A stretch of 9,480 nucleotides of DNA, taken from Dehalococcoidales bacterium. Lineage in GTDB: Bacteria; Chloroflexota; Dehalococcoidia; Dehalococcoidales; Fen-1064. The notes below the pieces were generated by a model, which had not been told where the DNA came from, ran no database searches, and worked only from the letters and a program-made list of their open reading frames with translations. The stretch spans positions 1-9,480 of the forward strand of contig JAQTOJ010000065.1 of NCBI GenBank assembly GCA_028713395.1, written 5' to 3'. The position numbers and the translations under genes were made by a program. Positions 1-5,708 of this stretch are shown here, piece by piece (the first letter of the stretch is position 1; every line of letters begins with the position of its first letter).

Positions 1-1044
1 CTCTTCCATAGACACGAAATCGGTGGCGATGACCTGGTATTTCAAGTTCATGTCCGCGGGCTGTAATGAGAGCTCGGTTTTGGATTCGAAACGGCGGCGT
101 TCCACCCCGTAAACATGCGGATTGTAGAGAGGTTCATATTCCGCCCCGGCGAGTTCCTTGCCCGATATGCGCATCATGACGGGATTATCTCCCAGACCGA
201 CCTGATTGCGCAGGGCATCGGCGAAAATCAGATACTCGTTGTCCACTTCGACGACGGCATAATCAGCTTCGGCGGAAATGGCCAAAGCGGTGTTGCCGGG
301 CAAAGTCCAGGGAGTGGTCGTCCAGGCGAGCAGATAGGTTTTCTTTTCAGCGGCCAGTTGGCGCAGCATTTTCAGGCTTTCGGTATTCTGCGATGAAACC
401 AGATGCGTGTGGAACTTGATGAAAACGGAAGGATCGACGGTATCATCCTGATACCCCAGCGCCACTTCATGGGAACTGAGGGAGGTGCCGCAGCGGGGAC
501 AGTGGGGCGTGACTTTATAACCCTGATAAACAAGTCCTTTATCCCACAGCTGTTTGACCGCCCACCAGACGGATTCCACGTAGGTGTTATCCATGGTCTT
601 GTAGGCCTTGTCCAGGTCAACCCAGTAAGCGATGCGCTCGGTGAGAGTATTCCACTCTTTCAGGTATTTGAAAACGCTTTCGCGGGAACGCTTGTTGAAA
701 TTTTCGACGCCGTATTTTTCGATCTGGTCTTTGCCGGAGAGACCGAGCTGTTTTTCCACTTCCAGTTCCACGGGCAGGCCGTGCGTATCCCAGCCGCCGA
801 TGCGGGGGACATAGTAGCCTTTCATCACCTTGTAGCGCACCATGACATCTTTGTAGGCACGCGCCAGCACGTGATGAATGCCGGGGTTGCCGTTGGCAAA
901 GGGCGGGCCTTCAAAAAAGACGAAGCGCTGATTGCCTTCACGAGCTTTGACACTCTTTTCAAAGATGTGGTTTTCATTCCAGAAGGCGAGTATGGTTTCT
1001 TCCATCTGCGGGAAGTTGGCGCGACTATTTACCGGTTGGAACAT
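1..1044 (-). CDS. ileS: Isoleucyl-tRNA synthetase, N-terminal part (partial)
   Basis: Cytoplasmic enzyme that charges tRNA-Ile with isoleucine. The reading frame is open from the ATG at 1044 to the window edge, giving the first 348 residues; the rest lies outside. The N-terminus (MFQPVNSRANFPQMEE) is typical of IleRS. Seen in order: the ATP-binding signature region PPFANGNPGIHH (residues 47-58), GWDTHGLPVE (84-93), a CPRCG segment where the CP1 insertion begins, and the editing-domain motif WTTTPWTLPGN (241-251). The usual HIGH signature is replaced by G55-I56-H57-H58, a form known from the eukaryote-like IleRS2 group. The start is supported by a purine-rich AGGGGGT about 5 nt upstream. A T-box riboswitch lies upstream, as expected for an aminoacyl-tRNA synthetase. 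The KMSKS loop and anticodon-binding domain are not in the window. Identity is very secure; assignment to the IleRS2 type is inferred from the motif. Confidence 0.97.
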   Translation of the reverse strand, partial: MFQPVNSRANFPQMEETILAFWNENHIFEKSVKAREGNQRFVFFEGPPFANGNPGIHHVLARAYKDVMVRYKVMKGYYVPRIGGWDTHGLPVELEVEKQLGLSGKDQIEKYGVENFNKRSRESVFKYLKEWNTLTERIAYWVDLDKAYKTMDNTYVESVWWAVKQLWDKGLVYQGYKVTPHCPRCGTSLSSHEVALGYQDDTVDPSVFIKFHTHLVSSQNTESLKMLRQLAAEKKTYLLAWTTTPWTLPGNTALAISAEADYAVVEVDNEYLIFADALRNQVGLGDNPVMMRISGKELAGAEYEPLYNPHVYGVERRRFESKTELSLQPADMNLKYQVIATDFVSMEE

Positions 1045-1125
1045 ATTTACCCCCTAAACGGAAAATAACAAAAAACAAATTCCCAAATTCAAACAATATT
1101 CAATAATCAAACAACAACCTTTATC

Positions 1126-1225
1126 TTCAATACGAGGCCACCGGACGAAGCAACCCCTGGAGGAAATTACCCCCACCCTGAGATTGCCGCGTCACCCCGA
1201 TATAATCGGGGTTCCTCGCAATGAC
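1126..1225 (-). repeat. Foldback (MITE-like) repeat in the ileS leader
   Basis: A 100-bp stretch whose ends are imperfect inverted repeats: TTCAATACGAGG (1126-1137) against CCTCGCAATGAC (1214-1225), 9 of 12 positions complementary. An inner pair also matches imperfectly (GAAGCAACCCCTGG near 1147-1160 against CCTGAGATTGCCGC near 1177-1190). A third short stem CCCCGAT/ATCGGGG lies at 1195-1211. The edge GTCATTGCGAGG (minus strand) resembles dispersed intergenic repeats found in many bacterial genomes. A related half copy lies at 1640-1685. The element lies between the T-box terminator and the ileS start codon, so it is transcribed into the ileS leader. That it is mobile is an inference; no target-site duplication was established. 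Confidence 0.55.
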
Positions 1226-1242
1226 AATTTATTATAAACAAA

Positions 1243-1270
1243 AAGTCCCGTCCTCCAAGGGACGGGACTT
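1243..1270 (-). terminator. T-box-controlled intrinsic terminator of ileS
   Basis: An 11-bp perfect stem (AAGTCCCGTCC at 1270-1260 with GGACGGGACTT at 1253-1243, read on the minus strand) closes a 6-nt loop and runs into TTTTTGTTT. The ascending strand also contains TCCCGTC, which can instead pair with GACGGGA at 1303-1297 to form the antiterminator. The two structures therefore exclude each other, as expected for a transcriptional T-box. Uncharged tRNA-Ile should favour read-through into ileS. Confidence 0.93.
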
Positions 1271-1530
1271 AACAGACCCGTGGTACCACCCTAATTTCCC
1301 GTCTTCCAGCAGCTTGCGCTGCTGTTTATCGGGACACTTTCGCAGGCACGAAATCATGCCCTCGTCCGGATAACGGGTGACATCCCCGACCAAGTCTACT
1401 TGCCTTTACAGGGTTTCGGTTGGCAGCTCAGGAGGGATTTTCAGCGGTTGTATTCACGTCTGCTCGCACTGTCTCAGACTCGCTGGGTGAACATGGGCCG
1501 TTTACTCTGCTCCTTCAACGCCTTTACACG
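1243..1530 (-). promoter_or_regulatory. T-box riboswitch (isoleucine) upstream of ileS
   Basis: Leader RNA that senses uncharged tRNA-Ile. The T-box core GGGTGGTACCACGGG lies at 1291-1277, including UGG, which pairs with the tRNA acceptor end. Stem I is visible upstream: AGGAG (about 1515-1511) with CTCCT (about 1434-1430) at its base, an AGAGTA internal-loop motif, GTTCAC with GTGAAT, and a distal stem GTCTG/CAGAC around AGACAGTGCGAG. The specifier position on the 3' side of stem I reads AUC (1438-1436), an isoleucine codon, in the context GAAAAUCCC. A 7-bp hairpin with a GCAA tetraloop (1324-1307) and a GGCA/TGCC hairpin near 1362-1346 fit stem II/III elements. The antiterminator and terminator at the 3' end indicate control by transcription attenuation. 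The downstream gene, ileS, agrees with the specifier. Confidence 0.95.
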
Positions 1531-1534
1531 TTAA

Positions 1535-1563
1535 AGTATAACACCGGAGGGAGGGGAATTCAA
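1535..1563 (-). promoter_or_regulatory. Promoter of the ileS T-box transcript
   Basis: The minus strand shows -35 TTGAAT (1563-1558), a 17-bp spacer and -10 TATACT (1540-1535). A TG one base before the -10 gives an extended -10 (TGTTATACT). Transcription should start near 1528, just before T-box stem I, leaving a leader of roughly 485 nt. The fit to a housekeeping sigma promoter is good. Confidence 0.8.
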
Positions 1564-1639
1564 CGGGGGAGCTGCTGGCTAATAGCTACTAAGCATATGG
1601 CGATAAGCAATGGGCCGTCAGTTTGGCAACGAATAGCAC

Positions 1640-1685
1640 CACCTCCCTGAGGTTGCTACGCCCCAGGAGGCGGACTCGCAAAGAC
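1640..1685 (-). repeat. Half copy of the dispersed repeat found at 1126-1225
   Basis: On the minus strand this begins GTCTTTGCGAG (1685-1675) and continues to GTAGCAACCTCAGGGAGG. The copy in the ileS leader begins GTCATTGCGAG and continues to GCGGCAATCTCAGGGTGG. Both edges and their order and orientation agree, while the middle differs. It probably belongs to the same family but lacks the inverted second half. Confidence 0.45.
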
Positions 1686-1702
1686 GGAGGAGAGGGAGAC
1701 GC

Positions 1703-1730
1703 TGGATCCCGTGTCACGGCACGGGATGAC
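1703..1730. repeat. Short palindromic repeat with ATCCCGTG/CACGGGAT arms
   Basis: Arms ATCCCGTG (1706-1713) and CACGGGAT (1720-1727) form an 8-bp perfect stem around a 6-nt loop, followed by GAC. Sequences of the type GGATCCCGTG...CACGGGATGAC are common scattered intergenic palindromes in bacterial genomes. Together with its neighbours at 1640-1685 and 1738-1775 it fills most of the roughly 300-bp gene-free interval between the radical SAM gene and the ileS promoter. No coding sequence was recognised in that interval. Confidence 0.45.
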
Positions 1731-1737
1731 GTATTTG

Positions 1738-1775
1738 CAGGAAGTGGAAGGCGCCAACGCCCCTTCCACTTCCTG
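1738..1775. terminator. Strong 14-bp hairpin, possible terminator after the radical SAM gene
   Basis: CAGGAAGTGGAAGG (1738-1751) and CCTTCCACTTCCTG (1762-1775) form a perfect 14-bp stem with a 10-nt loop. On the plus strand it is followed by TTTGTTTTG, on the minus strand by CAAATACG. The gene that needs a terminator here is the minus-strand radical SAM gene ending at 1861, but the T-rich tail is on the other strand. It may be a factor-aided or poor terminator, or another member of the local cluster of palindromic repeats. Confidence 0.4.
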
Positions 1776-1860
1776 TTTGTTTTGCGAAAGTGGAGGAAGG
1801 CGGAGTGGATGGCGATCAGAAATCAGATGAGAGGGGGAGAATTCATGAAAACTTGGCGGA

Positions 1861-3279
1861 TTACGTGACCAGAGGTATTTCTTTTTCGCCCAAAAACTGC
1901 GCGGGGTCAGCGTATGCCCGCGCAATAAAGCGATCGATGACCTGTTTTTCAGCCGGTGGTGAAAGGAAATACATGAGGTTATGGTACCAGTTCCATCCAT
2001 CTTCCGTGAGTTCAAGATCATCTTTTTTCTCAATTATCAGCCCGGATTTTATGGCCGCGGTGAGTGAAGCAATTGTCTCTGGATGAACGTGTTCCCAATC
2101 GATCAGCTTCTTATTCACTCTGCCATGATAAGGCAGCCGCATCGCCAACGGTTTGCTGCAATCCGTGTAAAGATCGTGCTCACCAATCTCAAAATCCAGA
2201 TCATTATGATCCTGCAGATTGTTGGTGTATTTAGACCACAACCGCTGATTACGCATGGTGTATTTATCCAGCGAGGATATGGCGTTGGCTCCAAACCCCA
2301 ACAATGCCAATTCACGATATCCGTAAACATGGTCATGATAGATAAAGGAATATTTGTTGGTGACAACCGGGTTCCTTTTGATTTCCGCTTTATCAACCTT
2401 AACATAGCCGTGTCCGTTATGGGGGAGGTACCCGTTAGCCCACATAATCCGGCGGAGTAGAACGTTCAAGATGAATTTACGAGTACCGGAACTGGGAGAT
2501 AACCCTTGAGTTTGGTAGGCATGTTGGAGACAGGGTTGGGTGGCCAGGTCATTAATGGGGTAAACATCAATATTGGAAAAACCCAGGTGAGCGGCTTTTT
2601 GTATATCAGATACAAAATCTTCATCCGTCTGGCCGTTGAAACCATACATCATATCAAAGGAGATGTACGGAAAATAGCGTTTCAAGGCAACGGCGGCCCG
2701 GTAAACGGGATCCAAATCAGGAGACAGGTTGAAGAATGCCCGGTATTGAGGAAGGAAGGTTTGCACGCCAAAGCGGGCGTGTGTGGCGCCGATACTTGTA
2801 AACGCCTCAAGTTTCTCGTCCGAGATGGTGGCTAGTCCCATTTCCACGGAAAATTCTTTGAGCCGGTTCAGGTTGAAAGAATCTTTTAAGGCGGCGCCGA
2901 TGCGGGTAATCTGTGCGGGAGTGAGTACCGATGGCGTGCCGCCGCCAAAAAAGATCGCCTTGACGGGTAAACGCGTAAAGGCGGAATATCTGGCTTTCAA
3001 GCGGATTTCCTTAACGAGGGCTTGAGTGTACCTTTCCAGCCAAGAGTTTTCTTTAAGTTGGCTACGCTCGAAGGTACAGAAGGTACAAATACTTTGGCAG
3101 AAAGGGATATGGAAATATAAAGCCAGGCTGTTAATGGGGGATTCAGAAACCGCATCTGATATTTTTACCAGACGATTTTTACGACCATCAATGACCCTTT
3201 TATCACCAACCGGATATATCCAATTGTTGATCGGCAGGTAATAATCGAACTTAAAAAGTCCCTGATCAATTATTTTCAT
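1861..3279 (-). CDS. HemN/HemW-like radical SAM protein
   Basis: A 472-residue radical SAM enzyme of the coproporphyrinogen III oxidase-like family. The cluster-binding motif is C61-x3-C65-x2-C68 followed by T-F, within YFHIPFCQSICTFC. The SAM-binding GGGTP is at 112-116. FGVQTF and DMMYGFNGQTDEDF follow, and a C-terminal winged-helix-like HemN_C region ends near LTEDGWNWYHNLMYFL. The residue after the CxxxCxxC is x-F, as in HemW and related proteins; true oxygen-independent coproporphyrinogen oxidases have a fourth cysteine there, so heme synthesis should not be assumed. It may be a heme-chaperone-like, methylating or cyclopropanating relative; the substrate is unknown. The ATG at 3279 is the first possible start, because an in-frame TAG lies just upstream, but it lacks a clear Shine-Dalgarno sequence. 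The gene stands alone. Its promoter contains a palindromic operator-like site, suggesting regulated expression. Confidence 0.9.
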   Translation of the reverse strand: MKIIDQGLFKFDYYLPINNWIYPVGDKRVIDGRKNRLVKISDAVSESPINSLALYFHIPFCQSICTFCTFERSQLKENSWLERYTQALVKEIRLKARYSAFTRLPVKAIFFGGGTPSVLTPAQITRIGAALKDSFNLNRLKEFSVEMGLATISDEKLEAFTSIGATHARFGVQTFLPQYRAFFNLSPDLDPVYRAAVALKRYFPYISFDMMYGFNGQTDEDFVSDIQKAAHLGFSNIDVYPINDLATQPCLQHAYQTQGLSPSSGTRKFILNVLLRRIMWANGYLPHNGHGYVKVDKAEIKRNPVVTNKYSFIYHDHVYGYRELALLGFGANAISSLDKYTMRNQRLWSKYTNNLQDHNDLDFEIGEHDLYTDCSKPLAMRLPYHGRVNKKLIDWEHVHPETIASLTAAIKSGLIIEKKDDLELTEDGWNWYHNLMYFLSPPAEKQVIDRFIARAYADPAQFLGEKEIPLVT

Positions 3280-3321
3280 AAGAAAATGCTATGGTACTTT
3301 GGCTAAAGAGCACACAACCAT

Positions 3322-3350
3322 ATTATACAAACCGAACAGTTCGGTTAATA
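3322..3350 (-). promoter_or_regulatory. Promoter of the radical SAM gene
   Basis: A perfect -10 TATAAT lies at 3327-3322 on the minus strand. At a 17-bp distance the -35 position reads TATTAA (3350-3345), a poor match to TTGACA. Transcription should start near 3315, giving a leader of about 35 nt. The leader can form TATGGT/ACCATA and CTTT/AAAG stems just before the start codon. The weak -35 and the operator within the spacer fit a regulated promoter. Confidence 0.55.
3330..3346. promoter_or_regulatory. Palindromic operator, TetR-family style
   Basis: AACCGAACAGTTCGGTT is a perfect inverted repeat with 8-bp arms and one central base. It fills the spacer between the -35 and -10 of the radical SAM promoter, where a bound repressor would block RNA polymerase. 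Arms of the CCGAAC/GTTCGG type are frequent in TetR/AcrR-family operators. No TetR-like gene is present in the window, so the regulator must be encoded elsewhere. The palindrome itself is plain; the regulator family is inferred. Confidence 0.65.
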
Positions 3351-3439
3351 TACATCCGCGATGTTACCACCTTTTTTAACGCGGTCGACGTAAAGAGTAG
3401 TGCGGTTCTAGAACGATAAACAATAGGCTATTAGTTCTT

Positions 3440-3784
3440 TTACCAGCACATATCTACCAAAATGCTCTTTTTATCCAGAGTTTCCGCCTTTTTGAGCATC
3501 TGTTCCAGCCCGGCGACCCAGGTATCGGCTTTATCGTTCTTGCCGGTCAGTTTCACGGCCAGCTTGGAATAAGAGGCGACGAGCTGAGATACCATGGCTT
3601 CTTCCGGCTTGCCCAATTTGGCGAGGGCATTGCCACGGGCAGTGAGGAAAGCAGGGTTGGCGGGGTCAATTTTCAGGGCAGTGTCAAAGGCTTTAAGCGC
3701 GCCCTCATGGTTTCCCTTTTCCTGCTCGATGCGGCCTCTCAGGAATGTTTTCCAGGCCTCGAGTCTTTCAGTACCGTTGCTCAT
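3440..3784 (-). CDS. Small TPR-repeat protein
   Basis: A 114-residue soluble protein without signal peptide or membrane segment. Residues about 9-42 (AWKTFLRGRIEQEKGNHEG and following, to LKIDPANP) form a good tetratricopeptide repeat. A second, looser repeat begins at AFLTARGNALAKLGKPEEAM. The C-terminal third is lysine-rich and probably helical. TPR helices usually mediate protein-protein contacts; no partner can be read from the context. The ATG at 3784 has a strong GGAGGG about 8 nt upstream. The gene is monocistronic, with its own promoter (3852-3880), and about 160 bp separate it from the radical SAM gene. No clear terminator follows it, only a weak AGAAC/GTTCT hairpin near 3410-3438. 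The fold is fairly secure; the function is unknown. Confidence 0.85.
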   Translation of the reverse strand: MSNGTERLEAWKTFLRGRIEQEKGNHEGALKAFDTALKIDPANPAFLTARGNALAKLGKPEEAMVSQLVASYSKLAVKLTGKNDKADTWVAGLEQMLKKAETLDKKSILVDMCW

Positions 3785-3851
3785 TCTCTTTCCCTCCGGT
3801 TATTTATTCGTGGTGTAAACGGTCGGCTCTTGTTTTATAGAAACGTAAATA

Positions 3852-3880
3852 GTAATAACATAAAATATGATAGATGTCAA
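3852..3880 (-). promoter_or_regulatory. Promoter of the TPR gene
   Basis: The minus strand shows a perfect -35 TTGACA (3880-3875), a 17-bp spacer and -10 TATTAC (3857-3852), with TG one base before the -10 (extended -10). The transcript would begin near 3845 and carry a leader of about 60 nt before the ATG at 3784. Confidence 0.7.
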
Positions 3881-3905
3881 GTCGATAAACTCGTGGAGAC
3901 TACGC

Positions 3906-3926
3906 GCACTTAAATAAGAGTGCTAA
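3906..3926. promoter_or_regulatory. Half-CIRCE-like inverted repeat upstream of the TPR promoter
   Basis: GAGTGCTAA (3918-3926) is identical to one complete arm of the CIRCE element bound by the heat-shock repressor HrcA. The other side keeps only GCACT (3906-3910), with a spacer one base shorter than the usual 9. It lies about 25-45 bp upstream of the -35 of the TPR promoter, not over the transcription start where CIRCE usually sits. It could be a degenerate site or chance. Confidence 0.25.
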
Positions 3927-4031
3927 TTGCCCAGATTAGCATAGAATAATCCGAAGTAGATTTACATGGTCTGATTACGACTAAATTAACAGCGGCGCTA
4001 AAAGAGATTGGGATTGCAATCAGGCGAACAA

Positions 4032-4061
4032 AAAGAGGGAGCTTGCATAAGCTCCCTCTTT
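4032..4061 (-). terminator. Intrinsic terminator of the rpsF-to-jag operon
   Basis: A perfect 13-bp stem (AAAGAGGGAGCTT with AAGCTCCCTCTTT) around a 4-nt loop, followed on the minus strand by a T-run (TTTTTG). It lies 15 bp after the jag stop codon and should end the long minus-strand transcript. The A-rich start of the stem means it could also work on the plus strand, but no plus-strand gene reads into it. Confidence 0.92.
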
Positions 4062-4076
4062 AAAATTACCGTTAAA

Positions 4077-4862
4077 TTAGTAGGGTTTACGGGTGTAGTT
4101 GCTGCGGTTGTTGTTATAGCCGCCGGGGCGTCCGTTGGAATAGTTGCTGCGGCCGTTATTTTCATGCAGCGGGGCGGTCCTGGGTTTGCCGTTACCGGCC
4201 TGTTTGGGGCGGATGACCACTTTACGGGATTCGCCATCGCCAATGCTTTCGGTGAAGACGGAGGGATCATCGGCCAGGGTCATATGGATGATGCGCCGTT
4301 CGTAGGCGGGCATGGGTTCCAGGGTAAAGGCAGTGCCTTTGAGCTTGACGTTATCGGCCATGCGTTCCGCCAGGGATTGCAGGGCTTCGATGCGGCGCTG
4401 TTTATAACCTTCGGCGTCGATGACGATGGGCACCCAGGTATCGGTCTTGTGCCCGGTGATCAGGCGCACGATGTATTGCAAAGATGCCAGCGTCTGGCCG
4501 CGGCGACCGATGAGAATGCCGAGGTCATCGCCTTCGATATTGAAACCGATGGGCGCGTTGGCCTGTTCGCCGGTTTCGTCAGGATAGGTATCGATGACGA
4601 CAGTGCCTTCGATATCCATCAGCTTGACCAGGGTTTCAAGCGTGTCTTTGGCGACTTCCAAGATCTCGCCCATTTTTTCTTTTTCCGGGGAGATGGGTTC
4701 TACCTTGATGCGGGCTTCTTCCGCGCCGAGGCCCAGGAAACCGCCGGCCTTGCCTTCGTGAATAATAGTGATCCGCACCTGGTCGCGGGTGACGCCGAGT
4801 TGTGATAGGGCTTTCTGGACTGCCTCATCGACAGTCTTGCCGCTTATTTCCAGAACATCCAT
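4077..4862 (-). CDS. jag: RNA-binding protein Jag/KhpB (SpoIIIJ-associated)
   Basis: A cytoplasmic RNA-binding protein of 261 residues that in other bacteria works with KhpA and is encoded next to yidC. Seen in order: the Jag_N domain (residues 1-56, with the typical EGKAGGFLGLGAEEARI), a charged linker, a KH domain with the GxxG loop IGRRG (118-122), and an R3H domain with R189-x3-H193 (YERRIIHMTL). The C-terminal tail (about 221-261) is unusual: it is rich in Asn, Gly, Arg, Ser and Tyr, resembling RGG-type disordered RNA-binding tails. The start at 4862 has GAGGAAA about 8 nt upstream and lies inside the end of yidC, so translation is probably coupled. It is the last gene of the operon and is followed directly by the terminator. 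Confidence 0.96.
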   Translation of the reverse strand: MDVLEISGKTVDEAVQKALSQLGVTRDQVRITIIHEGKAGGFLGLGAEEARIKVEPISPEKEKMGEILEVAKDTLETLVKLMDIEGTVVIDTYPDETGEQANAPIGFNIEGDDLGILIGRRGQTLASLQYIVRLITGHKTDTWVPIVIDAEGYKQRRIEALQSLAERMADNVKLKGTAFTLEPMPAYERRIIHMTLADDPSVFTESIGDGESRKVVIRPKQAGNGKPRTAPLHENNGRSNYSNGRPGGYNNNRSNYTRKPY

Positions 4863-5695
4863 GATTGTTTCCTCTTTTCTGTCGTCTGTTGCGCGTCTTT
4901 TTTCACAATTTGGGTATCGACGACACCGGGGGTCGTCGGCGGGCCGCCTTTTTTCTTGAGGAACTTAAAGGTATCGGCTAACGGGCCCCAACCGCTGACA
5001 AAATATTGCATGACAATACTGATGATGTTGGAGGTAACCCAATACAGCGCCAGACCGCTGGGGAAGGTGAGGGAGAAGAAGGTGAACATGACGGGCATCA
5101 TCCACAGCATCATAGTGCTGTTGGCTTGCTGCTGCGGGTCAGGATTGGGCGGTGTGACCATCTTCTGCTGAATCCACATCGAGGCGCCCACGAGTAAAGG
5201 CAGGATATAGGTGGGATCAAACACACCGAGGTCAAACCAGAGGAAGCGGCTGGCTAAGGGTATCTGGTCGAAGACCACCGGCCAGGAAGCGTATAAATGA
5301 CGGGAAAGGGTCAGGAGTTGTTCTGGTCCGGTGGCCAAGACACGGACAATGGATTGATAAAGCGCCAGCCAGATGGGCATCTGGGTGAGCATGGGGAGGA
5401 GACAACCGGTAGGGGAAACGCCAGCTTCTTTGAAGAGGGCCATTTGTTCCTTGGCCATTTTCTGCCGGTCTTTGGCGTATTTTTTTTGCAGTTCGGCAAT
5501 CTTTGGTTGCAGTTCCTGCATTTTCTTGCTGGCCAGCAATTGTTTGCGGTTCAGCGGATAAGTGGCGCCGCGAATAATAATGGTTAAGGCGATGATGGTC
5601 AACCCGAGGTTGTTAAATAATACTTTCGATAAAACGACAAGTATATTTATCATCGGATTGAGGATAATGACGTCCCAAATTGCCCCTAAATCCAA
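4844..5695 (-). CDS. yidC: Membrane protein insertase YidC (short, Oxa1-like)
   Basis: Inner-membrane insertase that places proteins into the membrane alone or with SecYEG. It has 283 residues and lacks the large periplasmic domain of Proteobacterial YidC. The first membrane segment covers about residues 15-41 and ends at R42 in IIIRGATYPL, the conserved groove arginine. A charged cytoplasmic coiled-coil hairpin follows (about 49-92), then CLLPMLTQMPIWLALYQSI and further hydrophobic segments, including FPSGLALYWVTSNIISIVMQ. The basic C-terminal tail (KKKGG...KRKQSWMFWK) fits ribosome contact. No lipobox or signal peptide is visible. The chosen start is a TTG at 5695, preceded by TGAGGGT at suitable spacing; no upstream in-frame ATG or GTG was found. 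The propeller gene ends 13 bp upstream, and jag starts inside this gene. Confidence 0.96.
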   Translation of the reverse strand: MDLGAIWDVIILNPMINILVVLSKVLFNNLGLTIIALTIIIRGATYPLNRKQLLASKKMQELQPKIAELQKKYAKDRQKMAKEQMALFKEAGVSPTGCLLPMLTQMPIWLALYQSIVRVLATGPEQLLTLSRHLYASWPVVFDQIPLASRFLWFDLGVFDPTYILPLLVGASMWIQQKMVTPPNPDPQQQANSTMMLWMMPVMFTFFSLTFPSGLALYWVTSNIISIVMQYFVSGWGPLADTFKFLKKKGGPPTTPGVVDTQIVKKDAQQTTEKRKQSWMFWK

Positions 5696-5708
5696 TTCTA
5701 TACCCTCA

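Noticed and set aside
403..1068. Long plus-strand open frame of 221 codons opposite ileS
   Set aside because: It lies wholly antisense to a well-conserved IleRS frame and has no recognisable protein pattern or ribosome binding site.
1861..3279. Naming the radical SAM gene hemN or hemW
   Set aside because: The motif lacks the fourth cysteine of HemN, and the rest is too divergent to separate HemW from other family members without a tree.
4008..4805. Long plus-strand open frame of 265 codons opposite jag
   Set aside because: The minus-strand frame has clear Jag_N, KH and R3H domains; the plus frame runs through the operon terminator and has a composition typical of an antisense shadow.
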